DNA of 64,000 nt, taken from the NCBI GenBank assembly GCA_039029275.1, contig JBCCGL010000004.1:124001-188000 (forward strand). Direction: 5' to 3'. Below the pieces are notes generated by a model. That model was given only the letters and a program-made list of their open reading frames with translations, searched no databases and had not been told where the DNA came from. The stretch's first letter is position 1; each line of letters starts with the position of its first letter. Source of the stretch: JBCCGL01 sp039029275. GTDB lineage: Bacteria; Pseudomonadota; Gammaproteobacteria; JBCCGL01. This document shows positions 1 to 8,759 of the stretch, one piece after another. Both the position numbers and the translations under genes were made by a program.

Positions 1-19
1 CCTTGCCGGTGGCCGTGGC

Positions 20-1489
20 TTAGACCAGCACCACGTCGTACTGTTCCTGGTTGTACATGTATTCTCCCTGTAAGCGAATCGGGACGCCGATAAAGGTTTC
101 CAACTCGGCCAGCGCATCGGATTGCTCATCGATCAGCATGTCGACCACATCCTGCGCTGCCAGTACGGTCAGCGACTGCACATCAAACTGACGCACCTGC
201 CGAATAATCTCGCGCTGGATTTCATAGCAGACAGTTTCTGGCGTTTTCACCGTGCCGCGGCCCTCGCACACGCCGCACACCTCACACAACACATGTTCCA
301 GACTCTCGCGCGTGCGCTTGCGCGTCATCTCAACCAGACCTAAATCTGACAGCGGGCTGATCTGGTATCGCGCTCGATCGTTCTCCATAGCCTTTTCCAG
401 CGCGCGTAAAACCTGCTGTTTGTGAGTCTCCTGCAACATGTCGATGAAATCGAGAATGATTATTCCACCAAGATTGCGCAGCTTGAGCTGCCGCGCGATC
501 GCCTGAGCCGCCTCGAGATTGGTTTTGAATATGGTTTCCTCCAGCGTACTGTGACCGACGAACGCACCAGTGTTTACGTCGATTGTGGTCATCGACTCGG
601 TTTGATCGATAATCAGGTATCCACCCGATTTGAGCTGTACCTGTTTGCCGAGTGCTTTTTGGATTTCATCCTCAACCGCGTAAATATCAAAGATCGGGCG
701 TTCGCCAGGATAATGCTCAATCGAGCCACTCATTTCAGGTAGAAAATCGTGCGTGAATGCGAGCGCGCGGTGGTACGTTTCGCGTGAATCGATACGAATG
801 CGCTCGATGGCATCACCGGACAGATCACGAAGGGTACGCAGCACCAGGGGTAAATCTTCGTGGACAACCTGATCCTGCGAGGCAGCCTTTGCGCGTTTTT
901 TCAGCGACTTCCAGATTTTGCGCAAAAATAATACATCACGCTTTAACGCGTCCTCCGGGACTCCCTCTGCAGCGGTGCGGACAATAAAGCCCCCGTCACA
1001 TTCCTCGAGCGAATCCTGCACAATAGCTTTGAGTCGCTCGCGTTCTTCAAGGTCTTCTATTTTGCCGGATACACCCACTGACGAATCGTACGGCATCGCC
1101 ACCAGGTAGCGCGATGGAATCGTCAGGTGCGTGGTCAGTCGCGCGCCCTTGGTACCGAGCGGGTCCTTGATCACCTGTACCAGGACTTCCTGGCCTTCGC
1201 GCAGGATTTCGCCAATCGCTTTCTGCCTGCGATCGCCATTTTCGGCAACCTCAATTTTATCTTTCTCGGAGATATCCGCCACGTGCAAAAACGCAGCGCG
1301 TGCAAGCCCTACTTCAACAAACGCCGCATCCATACCCGGCAGTACGCGTACGACTTTGCCCTTGTAAACATTACCGACCAAACCGCGCTTGCTGGCGCGC
1401 TCGATCCAGACCTCTTGCAGCACCCCATTTTCAACCGTGGCGACGCGGGTTTCCTGCGGGGTGACGTTGATCAGGAGTTCTTCACTCAT
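20..1489 (-). CDS. rng: Ribonuclease G
   Basis: Endoribonuclease of the RNase E/G family, which matures the 5' end of 16S rRNA and takes part in mRNA decay in the cytoplasm. The 489-residue length fits RNase G and lacks the long C-terminal scaffold of RNase E. An S1 RNA-binding domain lies at about residues 38-125. The metal-binding aspartates of the DNase I-like subdomain are D304 in TTIDVNTG and D347 in IIILDFID. The zinc-link cysteines are in CEVCGVC (402-408). It starts with ATG and is the last gene of the minus-strand run that begins with proA. The maf stop lies about 50 bases upstream of it, so co-transcription with maf is likely. Confidence 0.96.
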   Translation of the reverse strand: MSEELLINVTPQETRVATVENGVLQEVWIERASKRGLVGNVYKGKVVRVLPGMDAAFVEVGLARAAFLHVADISEKDKIEVAENGDRRQKAIGEILREGQEVLVQVIKDPLGTKGARLTTHLTIPSRYLVAMPYDSSVGVSGKIEDLEERERLKAIVQDSLEECDGGFIVRTAAEGVPEDALKRDVLFLRKIWKSLKKRAKAASQDQVVHEDLPLVLRTLRDLSGDAIERIRIDSRETYHRALAFTHDFLPEMSGSIEHYPGERPIFDIYAVEDEIQKALGKQVQLKSGGYLIIDQTESMTTIDVNTGAFVGHSTLEETIFKTNLEAAQAIARQLKLRNLGGIIILDFIDMLQETHKQQVLRALEKAMENDRARYQISPLSDLGLVEMTRKRTRESLEHVLCEVCGVCEGRGTVKTPETVCYEIQREIIRQVRQFDVQSLTVLAAQDVVDMLIDEQSDALAELETFIGVPIRLQGEYMYNQEQYDVVLV

Positions 1490-1540
1490 GGCGAATCCAT
1501 TTATTTTTAAACATAGTTTTAGCGCGTTTGACCGCCGAGC

Positions 1541-2119
1541 TTACTTTATCATTTCACGCGATTTCAGCATTTCACATAATTCAAACAAAGGCAGGCCAAC
1601 CACGTTGCTATAGCTGCCTTCGATTGATCGCACAAATTGTGCACCCAGTCCCTGAATGGCGTATGAACCGGCCTTGTCACAGGGCTCACCGCTGGCCCAA
1701 TAGTCGTCGATCTGTGCTCGCGTAATCGGCCCCATATTAACGCGCGTTTGTGTGTGTGCATGCTTGAGCTTACCGTGATGCAATAGCGCGAACGCTGTTA
1801 TGACCTCGTGAGAGCGCGCTGAGAGTCGCAGTAGAGTTCGCTGCGCGTCAGCTTTGTCTTGCGGCTTGCCGATAATCGAATCGTCTACGCAGACTGCAGT
1901 ATCTGCCGCCAAAATGATGCTGCCCGTGGCGACTTGCTCGGCGCAGGCGCGCGCTTTTTCGCATGCCAGGCGCGACGTGTATTGCACACCCGATTCACCG
2001 GTTTTTGCGGACTCATCGATATCGACTGGATGAACGCTATGCACGAGGCCGATCTGATCGAGAAGCTCGCTCCGACGCGGTGAGCCCGATGCAAGAACCA
2101 GCGGCCAGTGCGTCTGCAT
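1541..2119 (-). CDS. maf: Maf family nucleotide pyrophosphatase (house-cleaning)
   Basis: Hydrolyses non-canonical or modified nucleoside triphosphates to monophosphates. The N-terminal LASGSPRRSELL signature, the DTAV motif and the C-terminal GSYSNVVGLP motif identify Maf. I chose the ATG at 2119, whose A is shared with the rlmH stop (TGATG), over an in-frame TTG one codon upstream; the overlap suggests translational coupling to rlmH. The 192-residue length is usual for the family. Whether it is the YhdE (dTTP/UTP) or YceF (m7GTP) type cannot be settled by eye; the position next to rng suggests YhdE. Confidence 0.93.
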   Translation of the reverse strand: MQTHWPLVLASGSPRRSELLDQIGLVHSVHPVDIDESAKTGESGVQYTSRLACEKARACAEQVATGSIILAADTAVCVDDSIIGKPQDKADAQRTLLRLSARSHEVITAFALLHHGKLKHAHTQTRVNMGPITRAQIDDYWASGEPCDKAGSYAIQGLGAQFVRSIEGSYSNVVGLPLFELCEMLKSREMIK

Positions 2120-2592
2120 CAACCGGCGCGATGATAGGGATGATTGCGCAGGAGGCTGTGCGCGCGGTAGAGCTGCTCGGCGATGATCACACGCACCAGC
2201 GGATGAGGAAAGGTCAGCGCGGAGAGCGAAATTCGTTTATCGGCACGTGTAAGGCAGGCCGATGCGAGCCCCTCCGGGCCGCCGATAAGCATGGCGATAT
2301 CGCGCCCGGCGCTCATCCAGTCGCCGAGTTCACCGGCAAGTTGTTCGGTTGTGGATACGGTACCCAGCACGTCCAGCGCGACGATGGCGCAGTTTTTAGG
2401 GACCGCCGCGAGTAGGCGTTCACCCTCTCGCGCCAGAACCCGGGCCACATCTGAGCTTCGCGTGCGTTTTTCGGCCGGAATCTCACGCAGGTCGAGGCGA
2501 ATTTCGCCGCGCAATCGGTCGGCATATTCGCGGTAGCCCGCGTCGACCCAGGCGGGCATCTTGGTGCCAACGGCAAGCAGATGCACGCGCAC
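2119..2592 (-). CDS. rlmH: 23S rRNA (pseudouridine1915-N3)-methyltransferase RlmH
   Basis: SPOUT-class methyltransferase that methylates pseudouridine 1915 of 23S rRNA on assembled 70S ribosomes, using SAM. The N-terminus HLLAVGTKMPAWVDAGY and the knot motif MLIGGPEGL, followed by ISLSALTFPHPLVR, are diagnostic. The start is GTG with a GAGG Shine-Dalgarno 8 bases upstream. The gene follows rsfS by 10 bases and overlaps maf, which is the common proteobacterial order. Confidence 0.96.
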   Translation of the reverse strand: MRVHLLAVGTKMPAWVDAGYREYADRLRGEIRLDLREIPAEKRTRSSDVARVLAREGERLLAAVPKNCAIVALDVLGTVSTTEQLAGELGDWMSAGRDIAMLIGGPEGLASACLTRADKRISLSALTFPHPLVRVIIAEQLYRAHSLLRNHPYHRAG

Positions 2593-2601
2593 CTGATGTC
2601 C

Positions 2602-2994
2602 TCACCGACTCTGTCGGATGCGTTCGACCTGACCGGGCACGTCGGAGGAGACGTTGGCTTGCCCTGTATCGCCGTCGATACTCCAGAGTTTTTCCAGCGC
2701 ATAGAAGTCGCGTGTTTGTGCTGTCATCACGTGCACGACGACATCGCCAAGGTCGATCAAAATCCAGTCGCCTTGACCTTCTCCCTCACTACCAAGCGGC
2801 GTGATTCCGGCCTCTTTGGATTTGACGATAACGTTGTTGGCGAGTGATTTGACGTGCCGGGTTGAATTGCCCGTACAGATGATCATGGCGTCGGTGACGC
2901 TGGTTTTTTCGTGCACGTCGAGCAGTGTGATCTCGGTGCCTTTTAGGTCGTCGAGCGCGTCCTGAACGAGCGCTACAATTTGGTCTACTGTCAT
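2602..2994 (-). CDS. rsfS: Ribosome silencing factor RsfS
   Basis: Binds ribosomal protein uL14 and blocks 30S-50S joining in starved cells. The 130-residue protein carries the family core (DLKGTEITLLDV, MIICTGNSTRHVKSLA, EGQGDWILIDLGDVVVHVM). It has an ATG start. It lies directly upstream of rlmH and downstream of nadD, the usual neighbours in gammaproteobacteria. The C-terminal tail after the core is short and not obviously conserved. Confidence 0.95.
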   Translation of the reverse strand: MTVDQIVALVQDALDDLKGTEITLLDVHEKTSVTDAMIICTGNSTRHVKSLANNVIVKSKEAGITPLGSEGEGQGDWILIDLGDVVVHVMTAQTRDFYALEKLWSIDGDTGQANVSSDVPGQVERIRQSR

Positions 2995-3038
2995 GGTGTC
3001 CTGCTGGCTGTTTTGTCTATTGTAGCACTCTCAAAACG

Positions 3039-3677
3039 CTAACTAAGGTAAAGCCCGTGTCGTTCAATGTATTGCGTCACAGATGTTGGTAAAAGTGTCG
3101 AGAGATCGACCCTGTCGCGAACGCCATTGCGTATCAGGGTGGACGAAATGTCGAGAGGATTAATGTCCAGCACCGCGATTTGTCCGCTCGTTTCGAGTTG
3201 CTCGAGGGTCACCTGCCGGTCACGCAGCAACTCGTTTTGCTCATCGATCTCCGATCCCGGGCGCGTGCATACCACCACAGAGGCCAAATTCAGGACATCC
3301 TCCCAGCGGTGCCAACGCGTGAACCCGGCAAAGGCATCGGCACCAATCGCCAGAATCAACAGGGCATCGGGATAATCCGCTCGCAGGCTGCTTAGCGTAT
3401 CGACCGTGTACGAGATCGCATCGGCATCAATCTCGCGGGTATCAATTTCAACGCCCGGCGTGCCGGCAAATGCCAGTCGCAGCATCTCGCAACGATCGCG
3501 CGCCGAAACCTGCGGCGCATCTCGATGCGGTGGAATATGACAGGGGATCAGCTTAAGCGATGAATCGTCATTTGCCGCCGCGAGCGCATCGCGAAACGCG
3601 AGCGCAAAGTGCACGTGCCCACAATGCACCGGATCAAACGTGCCTCCGAGAATACCGAGCTTTCGAATCGCTCTCAC
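3039..3677 (-). CDS. nadD: Nicotinate-mononucleotide adenylyltransferase
   Basis: Joins nicotinate mononucleotide and ATP to form deamido-NAD in NAD synthesis. The N-terminal nucleotidyltransferase motif GILGGTFDPVHCGHVH is present, as is the ISSTLIR motif near the end. The 212-residue length is normal. The start is GTG, only 7 bases after the stop of the small basic ORF upstream, and no good Shine-Dalgarno precedes it. That arrangement suggests translation may depend on coupling to the upstream ORF. Confidence 0.95.
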   Translation of the reverse strand: MRAIRKLGILGGTFDPVHCGHVHFALAFRDALAAANDDSSLKLIPCHIPPHRDAPQVSARDRCEMLRLAFAGTPGVEIDTREIDADAISYTVDTLSSLRADYPDALLILAIGADAFAGFTRWHRWEDVLNLASVVVCTRPGSEIDEQNELLRDRQVTLEQLETSGQIAVLDINPLDISSTLIRNGVRDRVDLSTLLPTSVTQYIERHGLYLS

Positions 3678-3684
3678 CGCGTAA

Positions 3685-3900
3685 TCACGCGCTCCGACTC
3701 GTGGTGGCGTGAGGTTGAAACAATGATGTCAGCAAAATGCACCGCGATGCACTTTGCGGACACCACTGTTTTCGTAAATTCATCTTCTCGCGCCGTCGCA
3801 ACGACTTCGGGGTTTTTTCATGACGCGCGGATTTGCGCAGCAGCGGGCTATTCAGCACCTCGCGGCGGCGCGCATCCGTTGCGTGCGTTCTGTCTTTCAT
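3685..3900 (-). CDS. Small basic protein, possibly ArfA-like ribosome rescue factor
   Basis: A 71-codon ORF between proA and nadD, on the same strand. It has a strong Shine-Dalgarno AAGGAG six bases before its ATG, which argues that it is translated. The first 46 residues are very rich in Arg and Lys (NSPLLRKSARHEK, then LRRREK). The last 25 are not, which is unusual for one domain. The placing of PL-x-R and the following basic stretch resembles ArfA (PLFRQR, then a basic tail), but the KGKGSY block of ArfA is absent. A stem-loop lies within codons 49-56. The function is not established; the alternative is an unrelated small basic protein. If real ArfA, the active form would probably end near the hairpin. 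Confidence 0.45.
   Translation of the reverse strand: MKDRTHATDARRREVLNSPLLRKSARHEKTPKSLRRREKMNLRKQWCPQSASRCILLTSLFQPHATTSRSA
3734..3754 (-). other. Stem-loop inside the small basic ORF
   Basis: On the minus strand, AAGTGCA pairs with TGCATTT around the loop TCGCGG: 7 pairs including one G-U, ending in a T run. It lies just after the basic part of the ORF. In known arfA genes a hairpin, cut by RNase III or acting as a terminator, sits before the stop codon and yields nonstop mRNA. The stem here is short, so this reading is tentative. Confidence 0.3.
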
Positions 3901-3926
3901 AACAATCTCCTTGTGACAAAAACGGG

Positions 3927-5207
3927 TTAAGACCGGACAGTGCCCTGCCCCATCACGATAAATTTTTGCGTGGTCAGCCCGACCAAACCGACCGGCCCGC
4001 GCACGTGCAATTTGTCGGTGCTGATGCCGATTTCGGCCCCCAGTCCGTATTCGAACCCATCGGCAAAACAGGTCGCGGCATTAACCATAACTGACGCCGA
4101 ATCGACTTCGCGCATAAACCGCTGCGCACTCGCAAGATTCTCGGTGATGATCGAGTCGGTGTGTGCCGAACCGTAGTCTGCGATATGACGCATCGCCATA
4201 TCGATGTCATCGACCACGCGAATAGAAAGAATTGGCGCCAGATATTCGCTTAGCCAGTCGTCCTTGTTCGCGGGATTCGCGGATTCGACAATAGCCCGCG
4301 TTTTATCGCAGCCGCGCAGTTCGACACCGTGATCGGCAAAACGTTGCGCAAGCACCGGTAAAACCGTTGCCGCAACGTCATCGTGTACGAGCAGGGTTTC
4401 CATCGCGCCGCAAATACCGTAGCGATAGGTCTTGCTGTTGACCGCGACATCGACGGCCTTTTGCATATCCGAATCGCGGTCGATGTACACGTGGCAGATG
4501 CCGTCCAGATGCTTGATCACCGGTACCGTGGCGTCGCGGCTGATACGTTCGATCAGACCCTTGCCACCGCGCGGAATGATAATGTCGATTGCTGCGCTGG
4601 TGATCAACTCGCCGACGGCTGCGCGGTCAGTCGTTTCGACCACCTGCACGATATCCTGTTCCAAACCGGCGCTCTGCAGTCCGCGACGGATACACGCGGC
4701 AATCGCCTGATTCGAATGAATCGCCTCCGAGCCGCCGCGCAACACGGTCGCGTTGCCGGACTTAAGGCACAGTGCCGCAGCATCTGCTGTCACGTTAGGA
4801 CGCGACTCATAGATAATTCCAATCACGCCCAGTGGCACTCTCATCTGCCCAACCTGCAGGCCTGACGGGCGCGAGTTCATATTCGTTATTTCACCCACCG
4901 GATCAGGCAACTGCGCAATCTGGCGCAGCCCTTCGGCCATGCCGTCGATTCGCGCTGGCGTGAGTTCAAGACGGTCCAGTAGCGCAGCGGCCAAACCGTT
5001 TTGCTCGCCCGTAGCGAGATCGCGCGCGTTTTCGGCGCGCAGGGTTTCCGCGTTTGCCTGCAAATCGTCGGCTATCGCGAGCAGGGCGGTGTTTTTATCA
5101 TGCGTACTGGCGTTGGCAATTACGCGACTCGCTGCCCGCGCACGCGCGCCTGTGTCCCGCATGTAATCGCCAATATCGTCGCCGACGGATGAAGCTGTCG
5201 CGCTCAT
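3927..5207 (-). CDS. proA: Gamma-glutamyl phosphate reductase
   Basis: Reduces gamma-glutamyl phosphate with NADPH to glutamate semialdehyde in proline synthesis. Clear family motifs are VPLGVIGIIYESRPNVTADA, KSGNATVLRGGSEA and a cysteine-containing ICGAMETLLVH. An in-frame TTG at 5228 gives a longer form, but the ATG at 5207 gives a more normal N-terminus. No proB is adjacent, so the two proline genes are split in this genome or proB lies elsewhere. Length, about 426 residues, is typical. Confidence 0.95.
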   Translation of the reverse strand: MSATASSVGDDIGDYMRDTGARARAASRVIANASTHDKNTALLAIADDLQANAETLRAENARDLATGEQNGLAAALLDRLELTPARIDGMAEGLRQIAQLPDPVGEITNMNSRPSGLQVGQMRVPLGVIGIIYESRPNVTADAAALCLKSGNATVLRGGSEAIHSNQAIAACIRRGLQSAGLEQDIVQVVETTDRAAVGELITSAAIDIIIPRGGKGLIERISRDATVPVIKHLDGICHVYIDRDSDMQKAVDVAVNSKTYRYGICGAMETLLVHDDVAATVLPVLAQRFADHGVELRGCDKTRAIVESANPANKDDWLSEYLAPILSIRVVDDIDMAMRHIADYGSAHTDSIITENLASAQRFMREVDSASVMVNAATCFADGFEYGLGAEIGISTDKLHVRGPVGLVGLTTQKFIVMGQGTVRS

Positions 5208-5306
5208 GATGGGTGTCCGTTTGTGCAAAACGGTATTTTATGGTGTGACGAGGAATTTGTCTGCTTTGTTGAGAGGCGACGCGTTGCGGAGATGAGATTT
5301 ACGAAA

Positions 5307-6713
5307 TCAACGTCCGTAGATGTCCTCGAAGCGGACGATGTCATCCTCACCCAAGTAGCTGCCGGACTGTACCTCGATCAACTCCAGTGGAATGTTGCCG
5401 GGATTTTCCAATCGGTGAGTTGCACCAATCGGGATATACGTCGACTGGTCTTCTGTGAGCATAAAGGTTTCATCGTCACGGGTGACGCGGGCGGTGCCGC
5501 GCACCACGATCCAGTGCTCGGCGCGGTGATGATGCATTTGCAGTGACAGGGCCGCACCGGGGCTGACGATAATGCGCTTGACCTGAAACCGATCGCCAAT
5601 ATCGACCCCCTGATAACTGCCCCAGGGTCGGTAGACTTTACTGTGGTGGTCGGTCACTTCGCGTCCGTTGAGGTCCCCAACCAACGCTTTGATATCCTGT
5701 GAGCGACTCTTGTCTGCGACGAGCAAGGCGTCATCCGTGTCGATAATCACGCAATCCTTGATACCCAATGCGGTCACCAGCCGGTCGCCTCCGTAAATCA
5801 AGGTGCCGGACACGTCATGGCTGACAACGTCGCCGCGGATCACATTGTCATCACTGGTTTTGGGAGAAACCTGCCACAAAGCATCCCATGAGCCGACATC
5901 CGACCAGCCCACGCTTATCGGTGCGACCATCGCCTGATCAGTCTTTTCCATAATTGCGTAGTCGATCGAATCACTGGGACATTCGGCAAATGCGTCAGCG
6001 TCGATGCGCAGAAAATCGGTGTCGACGACGGCATCGTCAAAAGCGCGCTGGCAGGCACGTATAATCTCCGGCGCGTAGCGTTCCAACGCGGCCAGATAGG
6101 CGCTGGCGCGAAACATAAAAATCCCGCTATTCCAAAAATAGTCGCCACTTTCCATGTACTGTCGTGCAGTCGCAAGATCCGGCTTTTCCACAAACTCGGA
6201 AACCGGCGCCAAGCCGCCGTGTTTCGCTTTGATGTAGCCGTAGCCGGTTTCCGGGCGTTCCACCACTACACCAAAGGTGATTAACTTTCCTTGCTGAGCG
6301 GTAGAAACCGCCTGCGTGACCGCTTCCTGAAACGCGGCTTCATCGGCAACCAGATGATCGGAAGGCAATACGAGCAAAATCGGATCGTCGCCTTTGCTAC
6401 CGGCAGCGAGAGCAGCCAGTGCTATTGCCGGTGCGGTGTTTTTCGCAACCGGCTCTAACACGATGGAACTAGAGTCACTATTGCTCGCGCGCAGTTGCTC
6501 GGCAACCAAAAATCGATGCGCCTCGTTACACACCACAATTGGCGCGCCTCCAAACGGTTCAACGCGTTTTACAGTTTGCTGGAACAAGCTGGCGTCACCA
6601 AACAATTCGATGAATTGTTTCGGGTGTTTAGAACGCGATTGCGGCCACAAACGCGTTCCAGAACCGCCAGACAAAATGACAGGAAGAATGTTAATTGTCG
6701 GTGTTCCTTTCAA
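5307..6713 (-). CDS. manC: Mannose-1-phosphate guanylyltransferase / mannose-6-phosphate isomerase
   Basis: Bifunctional enzyme that supplies GDP-mannose for surface polysaccharide. The N-terminal nucleotidyltransferase domain has VILSGGSGTRLWP and the substrate motif FVEKPD. The C-terminal cupin domain has RPWGSYQGVD and LQMHHHRAEHWIVV, the type II phosphomannose isomerase. The 468-residue length is standard. The start is uncertain: the only in-frame candidates close to the conserved region are TTG at 6713 and non-standard codons, and no Shine-Dalgarno precedes the TTG. No polysaccharide cluster is adjacent, so it appears as a stand-alone gene. Confidence 0.94.
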   Translation of the reverse strand: MKGTPTINILPVILSGGSGTRLWPQSRSKHPKQFIELFGDASLFQQTVKRVEPFGGAPIVVCNEAHRFLVAEQLRASNSDSSSIVLEPVAKNTAPAIALAALAAGSKGDDPILLVLPSDHLVADEAAFQEAVTQAVSTAQQGKLITFGVVVERPETGYGYIKAKHGGLAPVSEFVEKPDLATARQYMESGDYFWNSGIFMFRASAYLAALERYAPEIIRACQRAFDDAVVDTDFLRIDADAFAECPSDSIDYAIMEKTDQAMVAPISVGWSDVGSWDALWQVSPKTSDDNVIRGDVVSHDVSGTLIYGGDRLVTALGIKDCVIIDTDDALLVADKSRSQDIKALVGDLNGREVTDHHSKVYRPWGSYQGVDIGDRFQVKRIIVSPGAALSLQMHHHRAEHWIVVRGTARVTRDDETFMLTEDQSTYIPIGATHRLENPGNIPLELIEVQSGSYLGEDDIVRFEDIYGR

Positions 6714-7125
6714 AAGTGCGAGAATTCTTGCACGTCGGTTTCCGAGATAACGAGACAGCTTTCACTGCTTGAAGCTTATCCAGCGGCCAACTTCGCGCGG
6801 GATTTAGCCTTTGTGCAGGAAATCTCAATTTCCAGACGATGCATTTTGTTCATTTAATGGAACAAAAAGCCCCGAAAATTGCGCTTCTCAGATTTTTTTT
6901 TCATAAGTGAATAATTTATTCGACTTTTATTGGGAGGTGTTTCTGGAGAAAATGCTCCTAAGCGACGCGAGTTGCTGCCAAATGCGCTTGGTAGACGACA
7001 ACGTTCCGCGCTAGTTGACGCAAGTTAATTGCGTGCGCCAAGATTACCGCTAGCTGCGCTGTAACCGTGAGAGGTCTGCTGCCGGATCGGTCAGACCCGT
7101 CATCGGTAAACCGCCGCAGAAGACA
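6714..7125. promoter_or_regulatory. 412-base intergenic region with a structured leader
   Basis: Divergent region between manC and the cysteine-desulfurase-like gene. The left half is AT-rich, with a weak promoter candidate TTGCGC at 6879-6884, 17 bases, then CATAAG at 6902-6907. The right half holds a 20-codon ORF (6952-7014) followed by two hairpins. In the first, ACGCAA (7018-7023) pairs with TTGCGT. In the second, TTACCGC (7044-7050) pairs with GCG and GTAA around 7056-7064 with a small bulge. No known riboswitch class was recognised. Confidence 0.4.
6952..7014 (+). CDS. Possible 20-residue Cys-Cys leader peptide
   Basis: A short ORF 112 bases upstream of the cysteine-desulfurase-like gene. 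It contains adjacent TGC TGC codons within CCQMRLVD and is followed by two hairpins. GGAG at 6945-6948 is only 3 bases from the ATG, so initiation would be weak. The layout suggests attenuation in response to charged tRNA-Cys, fitting an enzyme that consumes cysteine. This is inference from layout; chance occurrence is possible. Confidence 0.3.
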   Translation: MLLSDASCCQMRLVDDNVPR

Positions 7126-8349
7126 ATGACGATGAAAGAAAACTACTATTTCGATAATGCGGCGACGACATGGCCCAAACCCGAACGCGTTTACACTTAC
7201 ATGGACGAGTTTTACCGCAGTTATGGCGTGAATCCCGGGCGTTCGGGGCACGAAATGGCGGTCGAAGCCGAGCGGATGATTAATGAAACACGCCGACTCC
7301 TCGGTCAGTTTTTCAATTTCTCCGGTGGCAGCGAGCGAGTGGTCTTTACCCAGAACGCGACCGATTCCCTCAATATCGCGCTCAGCGGCATTTTAAAGCC
7401 GGGCGATCACGCGATCAGTACACGCATCGAACACAATTCGGTGATTCGACCGCTCAATCATTTGGAGCGCGATGGTCAGGTTGCCGTCACCCGCGTTAAT
7501 CACGACGAACAAGGCTACGTGGATCCTGAAGAAATCCGCGCAGCGCTGCGACCCGAAACCAAAGTCATTGTGGTCAACCACGCCTCGAACGTTCTCGGTA
7601 CGGTTCAGGATGTCGCCGCGATCGGCAGGATTGCACGTGAAGCCAACGTGACCTTCATTGTCGATAGCTGCCAAAGTGCCGGCGTGCTGCCTGTTGATAT
7701 GGCCGCAATGGGTATCGATATCCTCGTATTTACCGGGCACAAAGGCCTGTTCGGCCCAATGGGCATTGGTGGTCTGGTGGTGGGTGAGAACATCGAGATA
7801 CCTCCGGCACGCGTTGGCGGTACCGGCGTCGACTCGATCACCCCATTCCAACCCGATGCTTACCCCTTTCACCTGGAAGCGGGCACTGTCAGCCTGCCCG
7901 GTATTGCCGGTCTGAATGCTGCGCAAAAGTGGTTTGCCGATCTCGGCAGGGATCAGCTTGGCGATGACGCAAACGACAAGAGTCACGCCGAGTTGTGCAG
8001 TGCCGCGCTTGCACAAATTGAGGCACGCGAGCTCGGCCACGTGAACGCGTTAGCCACAGCGTTTCGCGCAATTGACGGAGTCAAGGTCTACGGACCGCAA
8101 AATGGCTCACATCGCGTCGCTACGCTGTCGATGAATATCGGTGCTCTACCGGCCGATCAAGTCGGTACAATGCTTGATGCGGATTACGGAGTATGCGTAC
8201 GGCCCGGGCTGCACTGCGCGCCACTGGTTCACGAAGACGCCAACACCGTACCGCAAAAAGGCACCGTGAGGTTTTCACCCGGTTATTTCACTGACGCAGA
8301 AGACATTGCACAAGCGATTGAGGCGGTGACTGAACTCGCGGAAATGTAA
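7126..8349 (+). CDS. Cysteine desulfurase family aminotransferase class V
   Basis: PLP enzyme of the NifS/SufS fold, predicted to release sulfur from cysteine as a persulfide. The N-terminus YYFDNAATTWPKPERVY, the PLP lysine in VFTGHKGLFGP and the candidate catalytic cysteine in VRPGLHCAPLVHE are all visible. It resembles the stand-alone subgroup typified by Enterococcus EF2568 rather than IscS, and no isc or suf genes are nearby. The downstream gene, a chelatase-like protein, begins 18 bases later and is probably co-transcribed. The sulfur acceptor is unknown. ATG at 7126 is followed by a second ATG two codons on. Confidence 0.88.
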   Translation: MTMKENYYFDNAATTWPKPERVYTYMDEFYRSYGVNPGRSGHEMAVEAERMINETRRLLGQFFNFSGGSERVVFTQNATDSLNIALSGILKPGDHAISTRIEHNSVIRPLNHLERDGQVAVTRVNHDEQGYVDPEEIRAALRPETKVIVVNHASNVLGTVQDVAAIGRIAREANVTFIVDSCQSAGVLPVDMAAMGIDILVFTGHKGLFGPMGIGGLVVGENIEIPPARVGGTGVDSITPFQPDAYPFHLEAGTVSLPGIAGLNAAQKWFADLGRDQLGDDANDKSHAELCSAALAQIEARELGHVNALATAFRAIDGVKVYGPQNGSHRVATLSMNIGALPADQVGTMLDADYGVCVRPGLHCAPLVHEDANTVPQKGTVRFSPGYFTDAEDIAQAIEAVTELAEM

Positions 8350-8367
8350 GCAAAGGTAATTTCAGAT

Positions 8368-8730
8368 TTGCACGTTTTACTAGTAATCGCACACGGCAGT
8401 CGGCGCTGCGAATCCAACAACGAAATCCGGCAATTCGTTAAAAATATCGCGCAGCACGGTCGCAATGCGTTCGACAGCACGCGCGTGGCGTTTCTGGAGC
8501 TGGCCGAACCATCGATAGAAACCGCTGTAGACGAGTGCGTGCACGACGGTGCGTCGCAGATTACAGTCGTGCCCTATTTTTTGTCCGCCGGCTATCACGT
8601 CGCCAGAGACGTTCCGGAAATTCTCGCAGCCAAACAAACGCAGTACGCCAAAGTGCCGATCAACACAAAAGCATATATCGGTCGGTCCGCTGAAATGATC
8701 GATCTCGTTATCGACGCTGCGCTCGACTAA
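8368..8730 (+). CDS. CbiX/SirB-like single-domain chelatase family protein
   Basis: A 120-residue protein of the short sirohydrochlorin chelatase (CbiX-S) type. The first metal-binding histidine is in VIAHGSR and the second in PYFLSAGYHVARDVPE. The start is TTG with AAAGG upstream. Small members insert cobalt, nickel or iron into tetrapyrroles. No cobalamin or sirohaem genes are nearby, so the metal and role are not shown. The tight spacing behind the desulfurase-like gene suggests a sulfur or metal-related task shared by the two. Confidence 0.8.
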   Translation: MHVLLVIAHGSRRCESNNEIRQFVKNIAQHGRNAFDSTRVAFLELAEPSIETAVDECVHDGASQITVVPYFLSAGYHVARDVPEILAAKQTQYAKVPINTKAYIGRSAEMIDLVIDAALD

Positions 8731-8759
8731 TCATCGCCTGCTTATCGGGACACAACAGA

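Noticed and set aside
6958..7251. Minus-strand frame of 97 codons across the start of the desulfurase-like gene
   Set aside because: It overlaps the conserved N-terminus of a real gene and lacks its own ribosome site and known motifs.
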